Source: Ichthyophis bannanicus (Eukaryota; Chordata; Amphibia; Gymnophiona; Ichthyophiidae). Taken from it: DNA of 64,000 bases. The stretch lies in NCBI GenBank assembly GCA_033557465.1, contig CM066039.1, forward strand, positions 45,227,788 to 45,291,787. The letters are read 5' to 3'. The position numbers and the translations under genes are program-made. Positions 55,758 to 64,000 of this stretch are shown here, piece after piece (positions within the stretch are counted from its first letter, which is position 1; each line of letters begins with the position of its first letter). The notes below the pieces were generated by a model that saw only the letters and a program-made list of their open reading frames with translations, did no database searches and was not told the DNA's origin.

Positions 55758-56950
55758 GCCAGCAAAGCGTTCAGCTCCTTCTCAAGACTAAGTAATGTGC
55801 CCTGTCCTTTGAATCCATATAATTAATATGCTTCCTGTGCAATGCCTGCAGCCGTCACGATAGATCTAAAATTCGAGCATTATTGAGCCTTTTCTTTCCA
55901 GTTGTGTACGCTATTATGCATCCCCGCATAGTAGCCTTAACGGCCTCCCAGAGCACCCAGGGGTCCATTCCACCTTTGTCATTCTCTCCCCTATACTGTC
56001 CCCAAGCTTCCTTTAAGTACTGGTGAAATTATTTGTCTTTATAAAGGGTTGGGTTCATTCGCCATTGAGTTTTGACTGTCCTTCTCCCTTCTCCTAGCCT
56101 TAAGGTCAGCCACACCAATGCATGGTCCGATAGCTCCATATCCCTTATTTCAACAAGCTCAACTCTTGGTAACAAAGATTCTGTTGTCAAAAGGTAATCT
56201 AGTTGAGCATCACTATTATGAGGGGCTGAATAAAAGGTGAAGTCCACCTCTGCGTGCAAAGTTCTCCATACATCTATCACACCATTTTCACCCATCAAAT
56301 AGTCCACCCCTTTTCCTTGGTTCTCCATTTGCACCCCCCCCCCCCCCCCAGTGGCTTACAATCAATGGTCAAGTCCAGGGGCAAGTTAAAATCCCCACCA
56401 ATGACCCACTGATACCCTTAGTTCAAAGCTATTGCAATTTGGAGGGTAAGAAAGAATTTGTGGCAATATACATTAGGTGCATATACGTTACAAATGACTC
56501 TCTTATGCCCTCCAAACTGCCCACTCATCAGGTGATATCTACCTTCGGGATCAGTAATGCACTGGTGTATGTCAAAAGGTACCGGCCTACGGAGAAGGGT
56601 AGCTACCTCCCCTTTGCCTACCATTGTATGACAAGTGGCCCAACTGCCCTACCCAGCCTCTTTGGAGTTTCCCGTGCTCCTTCGCATTAAGGTGAGTTTC
56701 TTGTAGCATTACCACATCCTCTCCCTCTGTCCTAAGGTAGTTAAGCAACTTAGTGCGTTTTATCGGTGAGTGAATCCCATCTATGTTCAAGGTGTGAATT
56801 TTTAACTTATTCAATGCCATTGTGCTCTGCATCATCTGTGTTTATATGCCTTAGTATTAACCTAATAGGGTTGGCCCATCTCCCAGCTGCATAGGACCCC
56901 GTTCTCCTTTTGCCTCCATGCCCCATCCCCACCAACTTTGCCGGTGGTCT
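55758..56950 (-). pseudogene. Outer L1-type ORF2 endonuclease and linker remnant
   Basis: Minus-strand pieces in order: start at about 56835 with NKLKIHTLNIDGIHSPIKRT and MLQETHLNAKEHGKLQRGW, then ICNVYAPNVYCHKFF (56624-56418), GGDFNLPLDL (about 56365), VIDVWRTLHAEVDFTFYSAP, AQLDYLLTTESLLPRVELVE and MELSDHALVWLTLRLGEG (56334-56029), then linker to LSLEKELNALLAQSGG at the PLE junction. All APE endonuclease blocks can be placed, but over at least three frames with a C-run (56334-56350) at one break. ORF1 is not seen upstream. Confidence 0.87.
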
Positions 56951-58145
56951 TGTGTTCGAACTCAATGTTTTGTGGACGTCGATGGCTGATGCCAATATGC
57001 AAAGGTATCAAAACTGAGAATCTGAGTTTGTTGGATATCGGGGCATCAACTGGTTCCATGGAGCAATCGGCCTCAGATGCTCCAATGATGCCGGTTCGAG
57101 GGCCATCATTGGGCCAATGCACCTGGCTGTAGGCTCGATGCCTAAGTGTGCACCTCCTGAAGTTCTTAATGTTATTGGTACTGAGGCTGCCAGAAGTGCT
57201 GCCAAACTTCTCTCGAGAGCCAGCATGCACTGGTCTAGGGAGATGGCCAATGTTAGAGTAGAATCATGTACTGGGCTCTGAGCCACCGTCCCAGAACATG
57301 GAACCGGTAGCTCTTCAGAGGTCGATGCCTCGGGATAATCCCGGAGGCCCACTTGTGTTTTAGAGGACAGATCCTCCAGCTCGGAAGCACCTCTAAGGGA
57401 GTCTCGATACTTATGTTGGGACTTTTCCCTGGATTCGAAATCTGTCTTTGATGCCAAAGATTTGGAAACAGCCCTAGACTGACTTACTCTTGTGTTTGGA
57501 CTTTGAAGAAGCCTGAGAAGAAGTTGATGCCCTCAAAGTGGAAGCCACTGAGACAGAGTCCAAGGCAAACGACGATCCAAACTGTTTGGCTCGGTTCTTT
57601 AGGCCCTTTTTGTCATTTGTTGGCACAAAAGACAAGCTGTGGGTTTATGTTCAGGACCCAAACATTTTAGAAACATCGTGTTTGTAAGTGGCCAAAATGG
57701 TACTGGCACACATGGCTTTTTTTTTTTAAACTGCTGACTGTTTTTTCCATGACAAAGTTTTTTTCAAGATTGAAGAGAAGGCTATGGAGGCCTAGAGGCC
57801 TAGTTTAGCAGTGAGAACCACTTGAAAATCAGAAGAAAGAAAAATGAAAAAAGAAAAAGAAAATAATCAGGACCGGTGTCGGATTCGACAAAGGCAGAAG
57901 CACAATGTATCCTGAAGGGCACAAAAAAGACGTTTTTCAGCAGTTACAGGATGAAGCATCCTACTGGCTCTGTGGACAATAAAGAACTGAGGAAAGGAGT
58001 TGGGAAGGCAGACACGCAGGCGCAGTGTAGTACTCCCACAGGCTTTCCTAATGGATGCTGGGGAGCATTCCTGCGCGGGCTCAGTCAGTGATGTTCACCC
58101 ATAAGTGAAGACTGCATTCCTGCTTGTTCCTGGAGATCAGCACTA
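56951..58145 (-). mobile_element. DIRS 5' end (gag remnant and right terminal repeat)
   Basis: The plus-strand end at about 58100-58145 (CTGCTTGTTCCTGGAGATCA) matches the right half of the ICR of the copy at 59208 (ATCTCCAGGAACAAGCAAGA) in reverse complement, so this is a right terminal repeat of the same subfamily. To its left, minus-strand frames (57457-57008) give a Ser/Leu-rich gag-like string with SREKSQHKYRDSLRGASELE, at the position of gag. RT and recombinase are missing. Together with the ICR piece at 41990 it may be what remains of one DIRS copy on both sides of the L1 nest. Confidence 0.65.
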
Positions 58146-59207
58146 CCAGGACTCACATAGCACCAAACCCTACCTATCAAAAGACAGTACCACAAATACG
58201 AAACCAACATATCTCATAGAATACCAAAACATCTCCTACTGGAAAAACACAAAAAATGGGACTGCTACACAGAAACTACACGCTAACAGAACACTGCACC
58301 TTGGTCACACACAGAAAACACAGGCAGATCAGGGACCACAGTTTAGAAATATGAAGACAATAATTGAATTCAGAATCCCCAAGAAGCTAAACTTAGAATG
58401 TACTGCAACAATGGAGAAAAAACTAGAAATACATTTCCTCTTGTGCTGAACAAAACATAAATCCAAACCAACACTACCCTTATGATGACACTGGTCATTA
58501 ATGTAATATACTAGCAAGAAATAAACTAGGTCAACAGAGCAAGCTCAAGACGACTTTTTTTGTCGGACTGTTCATAACGAGGGATCACCCCCTCTTGAAA
58601 TCAACTGTACATTTTAATCATTCAAATTAAAATAGGCCAACAAAATGACATTTAGCTCTGAGCAGATGGTCTGAGAGTCAGCCCATACACACAACCAGAC
58701 CAGTTCCAATGGGTATGCACAATGCAGCACCATGTTTCAGGCCATCGAAAACAGTTCAAAAAGGCTCTACGGCAGATGTTCTGCATTCCATGGTCGGTCA
58801 GAAGAAGACTTCAATCAGACAAAAAGAACTTTAACAGGTCCATATAGACTCAAAACCGCTCTTTAAATATCTTCAGTGTCTGACATCAAGTCCCACTGAG
58901 AAACACTCCCCACCTTTTTTCTTCCTTCTCCCTATATGCCAGCAATTTTCTATCCATCCCTTTCCCACCACAACCAGCATCTCCTCGCTCTCCCTCCCTT
59001 AGTCCTGTACATCCTCTCTCTCTCTCTCGTAACCCAAAAATCTACCCTCTATTTCTTTCTGTCCCCTCCTCCTCAGTGGCAAAAAGATCACGTGGCATTC
59101 TTCCCAGAAAAATTCTCTGAATCAACAGCAGCAGGCAACGGTTGCCTATAGCATTCAATTCCAGTGCACAGTTCAATGGCCCTATCCGCTGGAAGTGAAT
59201 GTTATAA
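58146..59207. other. Unrecognised stretch with a short open frame
   Basis: A plus-strand open frame at 58105-58449 (114 codons) contains ISYWKNTKNGTATQKLHANR. I do not recognise it; its base composition is uniform and it may be part of an unknown repeat. The rest is AT-rich with a CT-rich part at 58915-59030. Confidence 0.4.
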
Positions 59208-59300
59208 AGCACAGTTACTTACCTGTAACAGGTGATCTCTGGGAACAGCAGGAATTAGTCCTCATATATGGGTACGTCGGTACCGATGGAGCCTGCGCGG
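59208..59300. repeat. DIRS left terminal repeat
   Basis: TTACCTGTAACAGGTGATCT and GAGGACTAATTCC (as complement) recur in the ICR. The inner part (59281-59460) is GC-rich leader-like sequence with GCGCATGCGCGC. Confidence 0.8.
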
Positions 59301-59474
59301 GAAAGCTCCCCATCTTCCCAGAAAGGAAAGCTTTTGGGGCCTCCCACAGCGCATGCGCGCTGCCTTCCCGCCTTCCTGACCAACTCTCCTCAGTTAGAGT
59401 TTATAGCTGAGACAATAGAGAGAGGAAAGGAAAGAGAGAGAGATAGATACAACTCCTAGGGGAGGTGGGTGGGT

Positions 59475-59575
59475 TGTGAGGACTAATTCCTGTTGTTCCC
59501 AGAGATCACCTGTTACAGGTAAGTAACTGTGCTATCTCCAGGAACAAGCAAGAATGAGTCCTCACATATGGGGAC
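59475..59575. repeat. DIRS internal complementary region
   Basis: Left half GAGGACTAATTCCTGTTGTT to AGTAACTGTGCT is the complement of the left end. Right half ATCTCCAGGAACAAGCAAGA to CACATATGG is the predicted complement of the right end outside the window. Junction at about 59533. Confidence 0.88.
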
Positions 59576-59685
59576 TCCCTAGCTAAGATGCCCGGGAGAT
59601 CCCCCTAAGGGTATGAGACCCTGAAGGGTTCCTCATCTTCCTATGGATCTCAGGCATCCATTCAGGGAAGGTGGGCAGGAGTTGT

Positions 59686-60876
59686 TCAAGAATGGAACAG
59701 GTGTCTGAGGACAGCCTGACCTAACAAGGCATCCTGGCGGGAGTCCTTGTCCAAACAGTAATGGGCTGTGAAGGTATGAACCGAGGCCCAGGTGGCTGCT
59801 CGACAGATCTGATCGATGGACACAGAATGAAGATGAGCCATAGAGGTGGCCATGGCTCTCACATTGTGAGCTGTGACATGGCCCTCCAGAGAAAGGTTCT
59901 TACTCTGGTAAGCAAAAGAGATACACTGAGCAATCCAACTGGACAGTGTTCTTTTAGAGACTGGAAGTCCTAAATGGGAAGGATCAAAAGCAACAAAAAG
60001 CTGAGAAGACTTTCGATGTTGCTGTGTCCTGTGGAGGTAAAAGGCAAGAGCTCTTTTACAATCTAGAGTATGAAGGTTCCTCTCTGCACTGGATGCATGA
60101 GGAGCTGGAAAAAAGACAGGTAAATATACCTCTTGATTAAGATGAAAAGGGGAGACCACTTTAGGCATAAAGTGGGGATTGGTCCCAAGGACCACCTTAT
60201 CATGATGGAACCTTGTATAAGGTGGATTAGCCACTAGGGCTTGCAGTTCACTGATACGGCGAGCTGAGGTGACTGCAATAAGGAAAATAATCTTCCAGGA
60301 AAGAAATTTCAAGGAGGTGGTGGCTAAGGGTTCAAAAGGTGGCTTCATAAGCTGACCAAGAACCAAGTTTAAGTCCCATGCTACCGGAGGAGGTCTAATG
60401 GGAGGTTTAGTTAAAGTTAGGCCTCTCATGAATCTTGCGATAAGAGGATGAGAGGAGATAGGTTGTCCATTGAGAGGTTTAAGAGATGCTGAGATAGCAC
60501 TCAAATGAACCCGTACTGAATTCGTTTTGAGTCCTGCATTGGAGAGATGCAGGAGATATTCCAATAGAGAATTCAAGGGGAGTGCTAGAGGGTTAAGAGC
60601 CTTTTGAGCACACCAAATTGAAAATCTTTTCCATTTAAAAGCGTAAGAACGCCTAGTGGAAGGTTTCCTAGAGGCATGGAGGATATCCTACACTTGCTGA
60701 GAAAGATTGAAGTCTTGAAGGTCTAGGCCTTCAGTAACCAAGCTCTGAGGTGAAGGGACTTGGGGTTTGGGTGCCACAAAGTCCCCTCCTCTTGAGACTG
60801 AAGGTCTGGAGCAGCTCCCAAGTCCAGGGAAGGGGATTGGGAAAGATGCAGAAGTAGAGGGTACCACACTTGGCAT
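59686..60876 (-). pseudogene. DIRS tyrosine recombinase, one in-frame TAG
   Basis: A single frame from 60876 to the stop at 59686, broken only by TAG at 60690-60688, which would be CAG (Gln) before DILHASRKPSTRRSYAFKW. Below it 333 codons are open. DNA-binding N-terminal part: TRRSYAFKWKRFSIWCAQ, VRVHLSAISASLKP. Catalytic part: VTSARRISELQAL (first Arg), HVTAHNVRAMATSMA (HxxR type), ICRAATWASVHTFTAHYCLD with the candidate nucleophile Tyr in HYCLD. Integrates the circular DIRS DNA. The frame above the TAG overlaps the end of the RT-methyltransferase ORF, so the true start may lie just above or below the TAG. Best preserved recombinase here. Confidence 0.9.
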
Positions 60877-62735
60877 GGCCAGCGTGGAGCTATGAGGATC
60901 ATAGATCCTTGATCCCTCTGAAGTTTGAACAGAGTCTTGGGAATCAAAGGAATGGGTGGAATACAGGAAGCCCTGATACCAATGAAGGAGGAAGGGATCC
61001 TTGGCCTGAGCTCCCTGACACGGAATTCTGGAACAGAACCGGGGAAGTTTGGCATTCCACGGACTTGCAAAGAGGTCTAATGTCCGGGGTTCCCCATTTC
61101 TGAAAGATTCTGAGTACCTGATCCATGTGCAGGGACCATTCGTGTGGAAGCAGAACTCGACTGAGTATGTCTGCCCAAGAGTTTTGGATTCCTGGGAGAT
61201 ATACTGCCAGGAGATGGATTTGATGCTCTCTGGCGAAGGCCCATAATCTTAGAGCTTCGTTGCAAAGCGACAGAGAGCCAGTCCCTCCTTGTTTGTTTAT
61301 GTAAAACATGGCTACTTGATTGTCCATATGAATAAGGACTGTCATGTTGTGGATGAGGGTATGAAAAACTTTGAGAGCTAGAAAAATCGCTCTAAGTTCC
61401 AGATGGTTGATATGAAGGGTGGTCTCCTGTGGAGACTAAGTGCCCTGAGTGGAGAGGTCTTGAAGATGAGCTCCCCCAACCTGCTTGGGAGGCATCTGTT
61501 GTGAGGGTTGCTTGGGGCAACAGTGGTTGGAAGGGTGCCCCCAACAACAGATTTTGAGTGGACATCCACCATTGGAGAGACCAAAAGAGACGTTTGGAGG
61601 TTGCTATTTGGTCTGAGAGAGCTCCTGATGCTTGAGTCCAGTGGGTGGACAAAGTCCATTGAGCTGCTCTCATATGTAGGCGAGCATATGGCACCACATG
61701 TACTGTGGAGGCCATGTGGCCTAGTAGCTGTAGCATCTCCCTGGCAGTCAAGTGGCTTCTGGACTGAGTCTGGGAGGCTAAGTGCACTAGACGTTGGCAA
61801 CGGGCCTGAGGGAGGTAGGCCCTTGCAGTGGTGGTGTCTAACCAGGCCCCTATGAATTCCAGGGACTGAGGAGGGGTGAGTTGAGACTTTGGCAGATTGA
61901 TCACAAGTCCCAGATACTGCAGAATGCGTCTGGTGTGGTCCAGGGAAGTCTGGGCCTCGGACTGAGATGGAGCTCGGATGAGCCAGTCGTCCAGGTATGG
62001 GAAGACAAAAATTCCCAGGGCGCGTAGAAATGCAGCCACTATTGCCATGCATTTGGTGAACACTCTTGGAGCAGAGGTTAGACCGAAGGGAAGTACTCTG
62101 TATTGGTAATGTTTTCCCTGGAACAGAAACCGTAGGAATTTTCTGTGGGATGGATGTATGAGTATATGTGTGTACGCATCCTTGAGATCTAGAGAACAAA
62201 GCCAATCCTGACTCTGCAGGTATGGAAGGAGAGCACCTAGAGAAAGCATCTTGAATTTCTCCTTGCATAGGAATTTGTTCAATTCTCTGAGATCTAGAAT
62301 GGGTCTGTATCCCCCTGTTTTCTTTGGAATGAGAAAATAAGGGGAGTAAAACCCTGACCCCTGTTGAAGAAGAGGAACCTCTTCTATTGCCCTTTAGGCG
62401 AGAAGGGTGGTCACCTCCTGACCCAAAAGGTCCACGAGGGATGGGGGAGAATTGAAACGTCTCACCATGGTATGGGGAGGAAGGCTGGAGAAATGTAGTT
62501 TGTAGCCCTCTCTGATGATAGAGAGGGTCCACTGTTCTGATGTGATTTGCTCCCATCTGGGAGCAAAATGAGTTAACCTTCCTGGAATGGTGAGAGGCTC
62601 TGGTTGTTGTAGAGCCAGAAAGGTTAAGTTCTCTAGTATTAAGTCAAAAACCCTGAGGGGGTTGGGACTGCTGGGCTCTAGTAGTCCCTGCAGGTTTTGC
62701 CCTGGCTTGTTTAGATTGTTGACGCTTAGGAGCAA
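60700..62735 (-). pseudogene. DIRS RT-RNase H-methyltransferase-like ORF, near intact
   Basis: One frame 62735-61392 with a single TAA at 62396-62394 (CAA, Gln, would fit: LLA-Q-RAIEEVP). RT: YFLIPKKTGGYRPILDLREL, LCSLDLKDAYTHILIH (first Asp), YRVLPFGLTSAPRVFTK and catalytic YLDD at 61997-61986. RNase H starts LTTDASQAGWGS near 61480; a frameshift just below 61392 leads to MDNQVAMFYINKQGG and LPGIQNSWADILSR (61345-60944). The tail ECQTSPVLFQNSVSGSSGQG, IRASCIPPIPLIPKTLFKLQ and MILIAPRWPCQVWYPLLLHL lies in the methyltransferase-like position; the last two are in a further frame (61070-60723). It copies DIRS RNA to DNA and removes RNA. Confidence 0.88.
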
Positions 62736-64000
62736 AGCGAATTGTAGAAGATTGTTGGCCAGTATTTGTAGAAAATCTGGCCTTCTTAAAGAAAGGCTTC
62801 TTAAAAGATTTTTTCTTGGCAGGGGTAGAGGTAGACTTAGAAAGTCTATCTAAGGCAGCATTTTCTGCGTCCATTTGAATGGCTTTGATTTGCCACTCTT
62901 TTCCAAACAGATTTTCACCTGTACAGGGCAGTTTTCCCAAGCCATCCTGGACCCAGGGTTCTAGGTCAGAAGCCTGGAGCCAAGCAATTCTGCGAGCAGC
63001 TATAGCAATGCCTAAGGCTCTGCTAGCACCCTCGAAGGAGTCAAAAGCTGCTCTGTTGGAAAATTTTGAAACATCTTGGGTATGCTTTAGCAAAATTAGG
63101 AACTCCTCCTGTCTATCCTCTGGGATAAAGGGGAGAAAATTGCGCAGCTTTAGTGCAATCTCTTTCAGGAACATGCCCATATAAAGGCTGTATGAATTGA
63201 TTCTGGCAATAAGCATACTGGCTTGGAAGATTTTCCTACCAAAAGCATCCAAAGTCCTACATTCTCTTCCTGGAGGAGTAGAAGAGTGTCTTGGTACTCT
63301 TTATCCTTTTCATAGCTGACTGCACCACAATAGAGTGGCGAGGGAGCTGAGTTTTTTGAAAACCAGGAGAAGGAGGGACACGATACATGGTGTCCAAACG
63401 ACGAGAATGTGGAGATGGACTTATGGGAGACTCCTCTCACTCTATCATATGTTCTTGAAGAATTTCATGAATGGGCAAGGTGACTGCCTCTTTGGGAACC
63501 TTAGGGTATCCTAAAATATCTAATTTTTTTGCTCTAGGTTCTGTTTCAGAGGTTACTGAAATAGAGAGTCCTTTAGCTACTTCAATGATGAAGTCTTGAA
63601 AGGACAAATCCTCTGGAGGAGACATTCTCCTCTTTGGAGAAGAGGGCTCCTCAGGAAGAGTAAGAGATACTTCAGGAGAGTCATCTGAAGAATCAGAATC
63701 ATCAGAAGACTCGAAGTATCGTCTATTGGCTTCTAGGGATCGATAAGCGTATCGACCGGTATCCACATCGGGCGTACCCAGAACCGGATCGGTATCGGGA
63801 AAAGCCCCGGAACTGGGAACCGGAACCGGTATCCTGGTCGATGTGGATGCCCTGGGTACCGGTATCGGTTGTGGTACCGGAACCGGAGTCAGTACCGCTG
63901 GTTGCGGTACCGTGGGCGTCGCAGCCTTAATAAAAGCCATTATGGCCTGCTGCATGGATTGAACAGTATGATCCATAGACGCCACGACTGTCTGGATGTC
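62644..64000 (-). pseudogene. DIRS gag-like ORF, partial at window edge
   Basis: Two main pieces. 63985-63437: Pro/Val-rich repeats VPVPQPIPVPRASTSTRIPV, then an acidic Ser-rich part YFESSDDSDSSDDSPEVS, ending at a TGA (63439-63437) where CGA (Arg) would fit; the frame reads on as EESPISPSPHSRRLDTMYRV. After a shift near 63260, 63252-62644 gives DAFGRKIFQASMLIARINSY, a helical capsid-like part and a basic end TPAKKKSFKKPFFKKARF suited to nucleic-acid binding. The stretch 63740-63920 is rich in GGTACCGG-type repeats. The ATG at 63985 may not be the true start; the N-terminus can lie beyond the window. Function inferred from position. Confidence 0.75.

Larger units (their letters stand above)
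42111..56950 (-). mobile_element. Outer L1-type LINE, split by a 12-kb nest
   Basis: An old L1-type LINE on the minus strand in two parts. The 5' part (56950-55744) has endonuclease and linker; the 3' part (43679-42111) has the RT. The two join at the codons for QSGG, just before YKYQLHKWGNKCG, so they are one element split by the Penelope-like insertion at 43694-55743 with a 14-bp duplication. The 3' end after the RT palm is missing: it stops at a DIRS fragment. All frames are broken. Confidence 0.88.
59208..64000 (-). mobile_element. DIRS-like retrotransposon, younger copy, runs off the window
   Basis: Left end at 59208 (AGCACAGTTACTTACCTGTA) fixed by its complement in the ICR (59475-59575). 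Minus-strand order: gag (from beyond 64000 to about 62644), RT-RNase H-methyltransferase-like (62735-60700), recombinase (60876-59686), ICR, left repeat. Frames are long: recombinase has one in-frame stop, RT one stop, gag one stop and one shift. The right terminal repeat is outside the window. Same subfamily as 11870-14952, 41990-42110 and 56951-58145. Confidence 0.92.

Overview
The window looks like vertebrate nuclear DNA, most likely from an amphibian and probably a caecilian. This rests on its repeat mix: many DIRS-like tyrosine-recombinase retrotransposons, CR1 and L2 LINEs, L1/Tx1-type LINEs, a Penelope-like element and a hAT transposon. I cannot prove the species. I found no host protein-coding exon, tRNA or rRNA. 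Every long reading frame belongs to a mobile element or to a low-complexity array that carries no gene.

Layout. 0-12 kb: a 2 kb G-rich minisatellite (about 1.09-3.30 kb), plain AT-rich non-coding DNA, a small MITE-like hairpin, a CR1 tail, and a 571-bp near-palindromic insertion with a 14-bp target-site duplication (10774-11344). 12-33 kb: a DIRS cluster of five copies in both orientations (about 11.87-14.95 +, 14.99-18.58 -, 20.43-21.03 +, 21.03-26.87 -, 27.06-33.31 -), four of them nested with or bounded by CR1 fragments. The 21-27 and 27-33 kb copies keep both inverted terminal repeats and an internal complementary region (ICR) that matches both outer ends, the hallmark of DIRS. 33.6-35.2 kb: an L2-like LINE. 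35-42 kb: mostly plain sequence, a degraded DIRS-like end (36.1-37.6) and an L2 3' end (40.2-40.7).

42-57 kb is a nest. An old L1-type LINE (minus strand) is split at 43.7/55.7 kb by a Penelope-like element (PLE). The PLE has 1.24-kb inverted arms, a GIY-YIG endonuclease remnant and a hammerhead-ribozyme-like motif in each arm. The PLE is itself split by a 2.1-kb hAT-like element (8-bp target duplication GCTTAAGA) and by a nearly intact 6.06-kb L1 (20/21-bp target duplication) with an intact ORF1 and an ORF2 carrying two apparent frameshifts. 57-64 kb: the gag end of one DIRS copy, then a younger DIRS copy (from 59208) that runs off the right edge.

All genes here serve retrotransposition or transposition: Gag, RT-RNase H with a methyltransferase-like tail and tyrosine recombinase in DIRS; ORF1p and endonuclease-RT in L1; RT in CR1/L2; GIY-YIG in the PLE. 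Only L1 ORF1 reads as a complete open frame. Boundaries given without a stated repeat or duplication are approximate.
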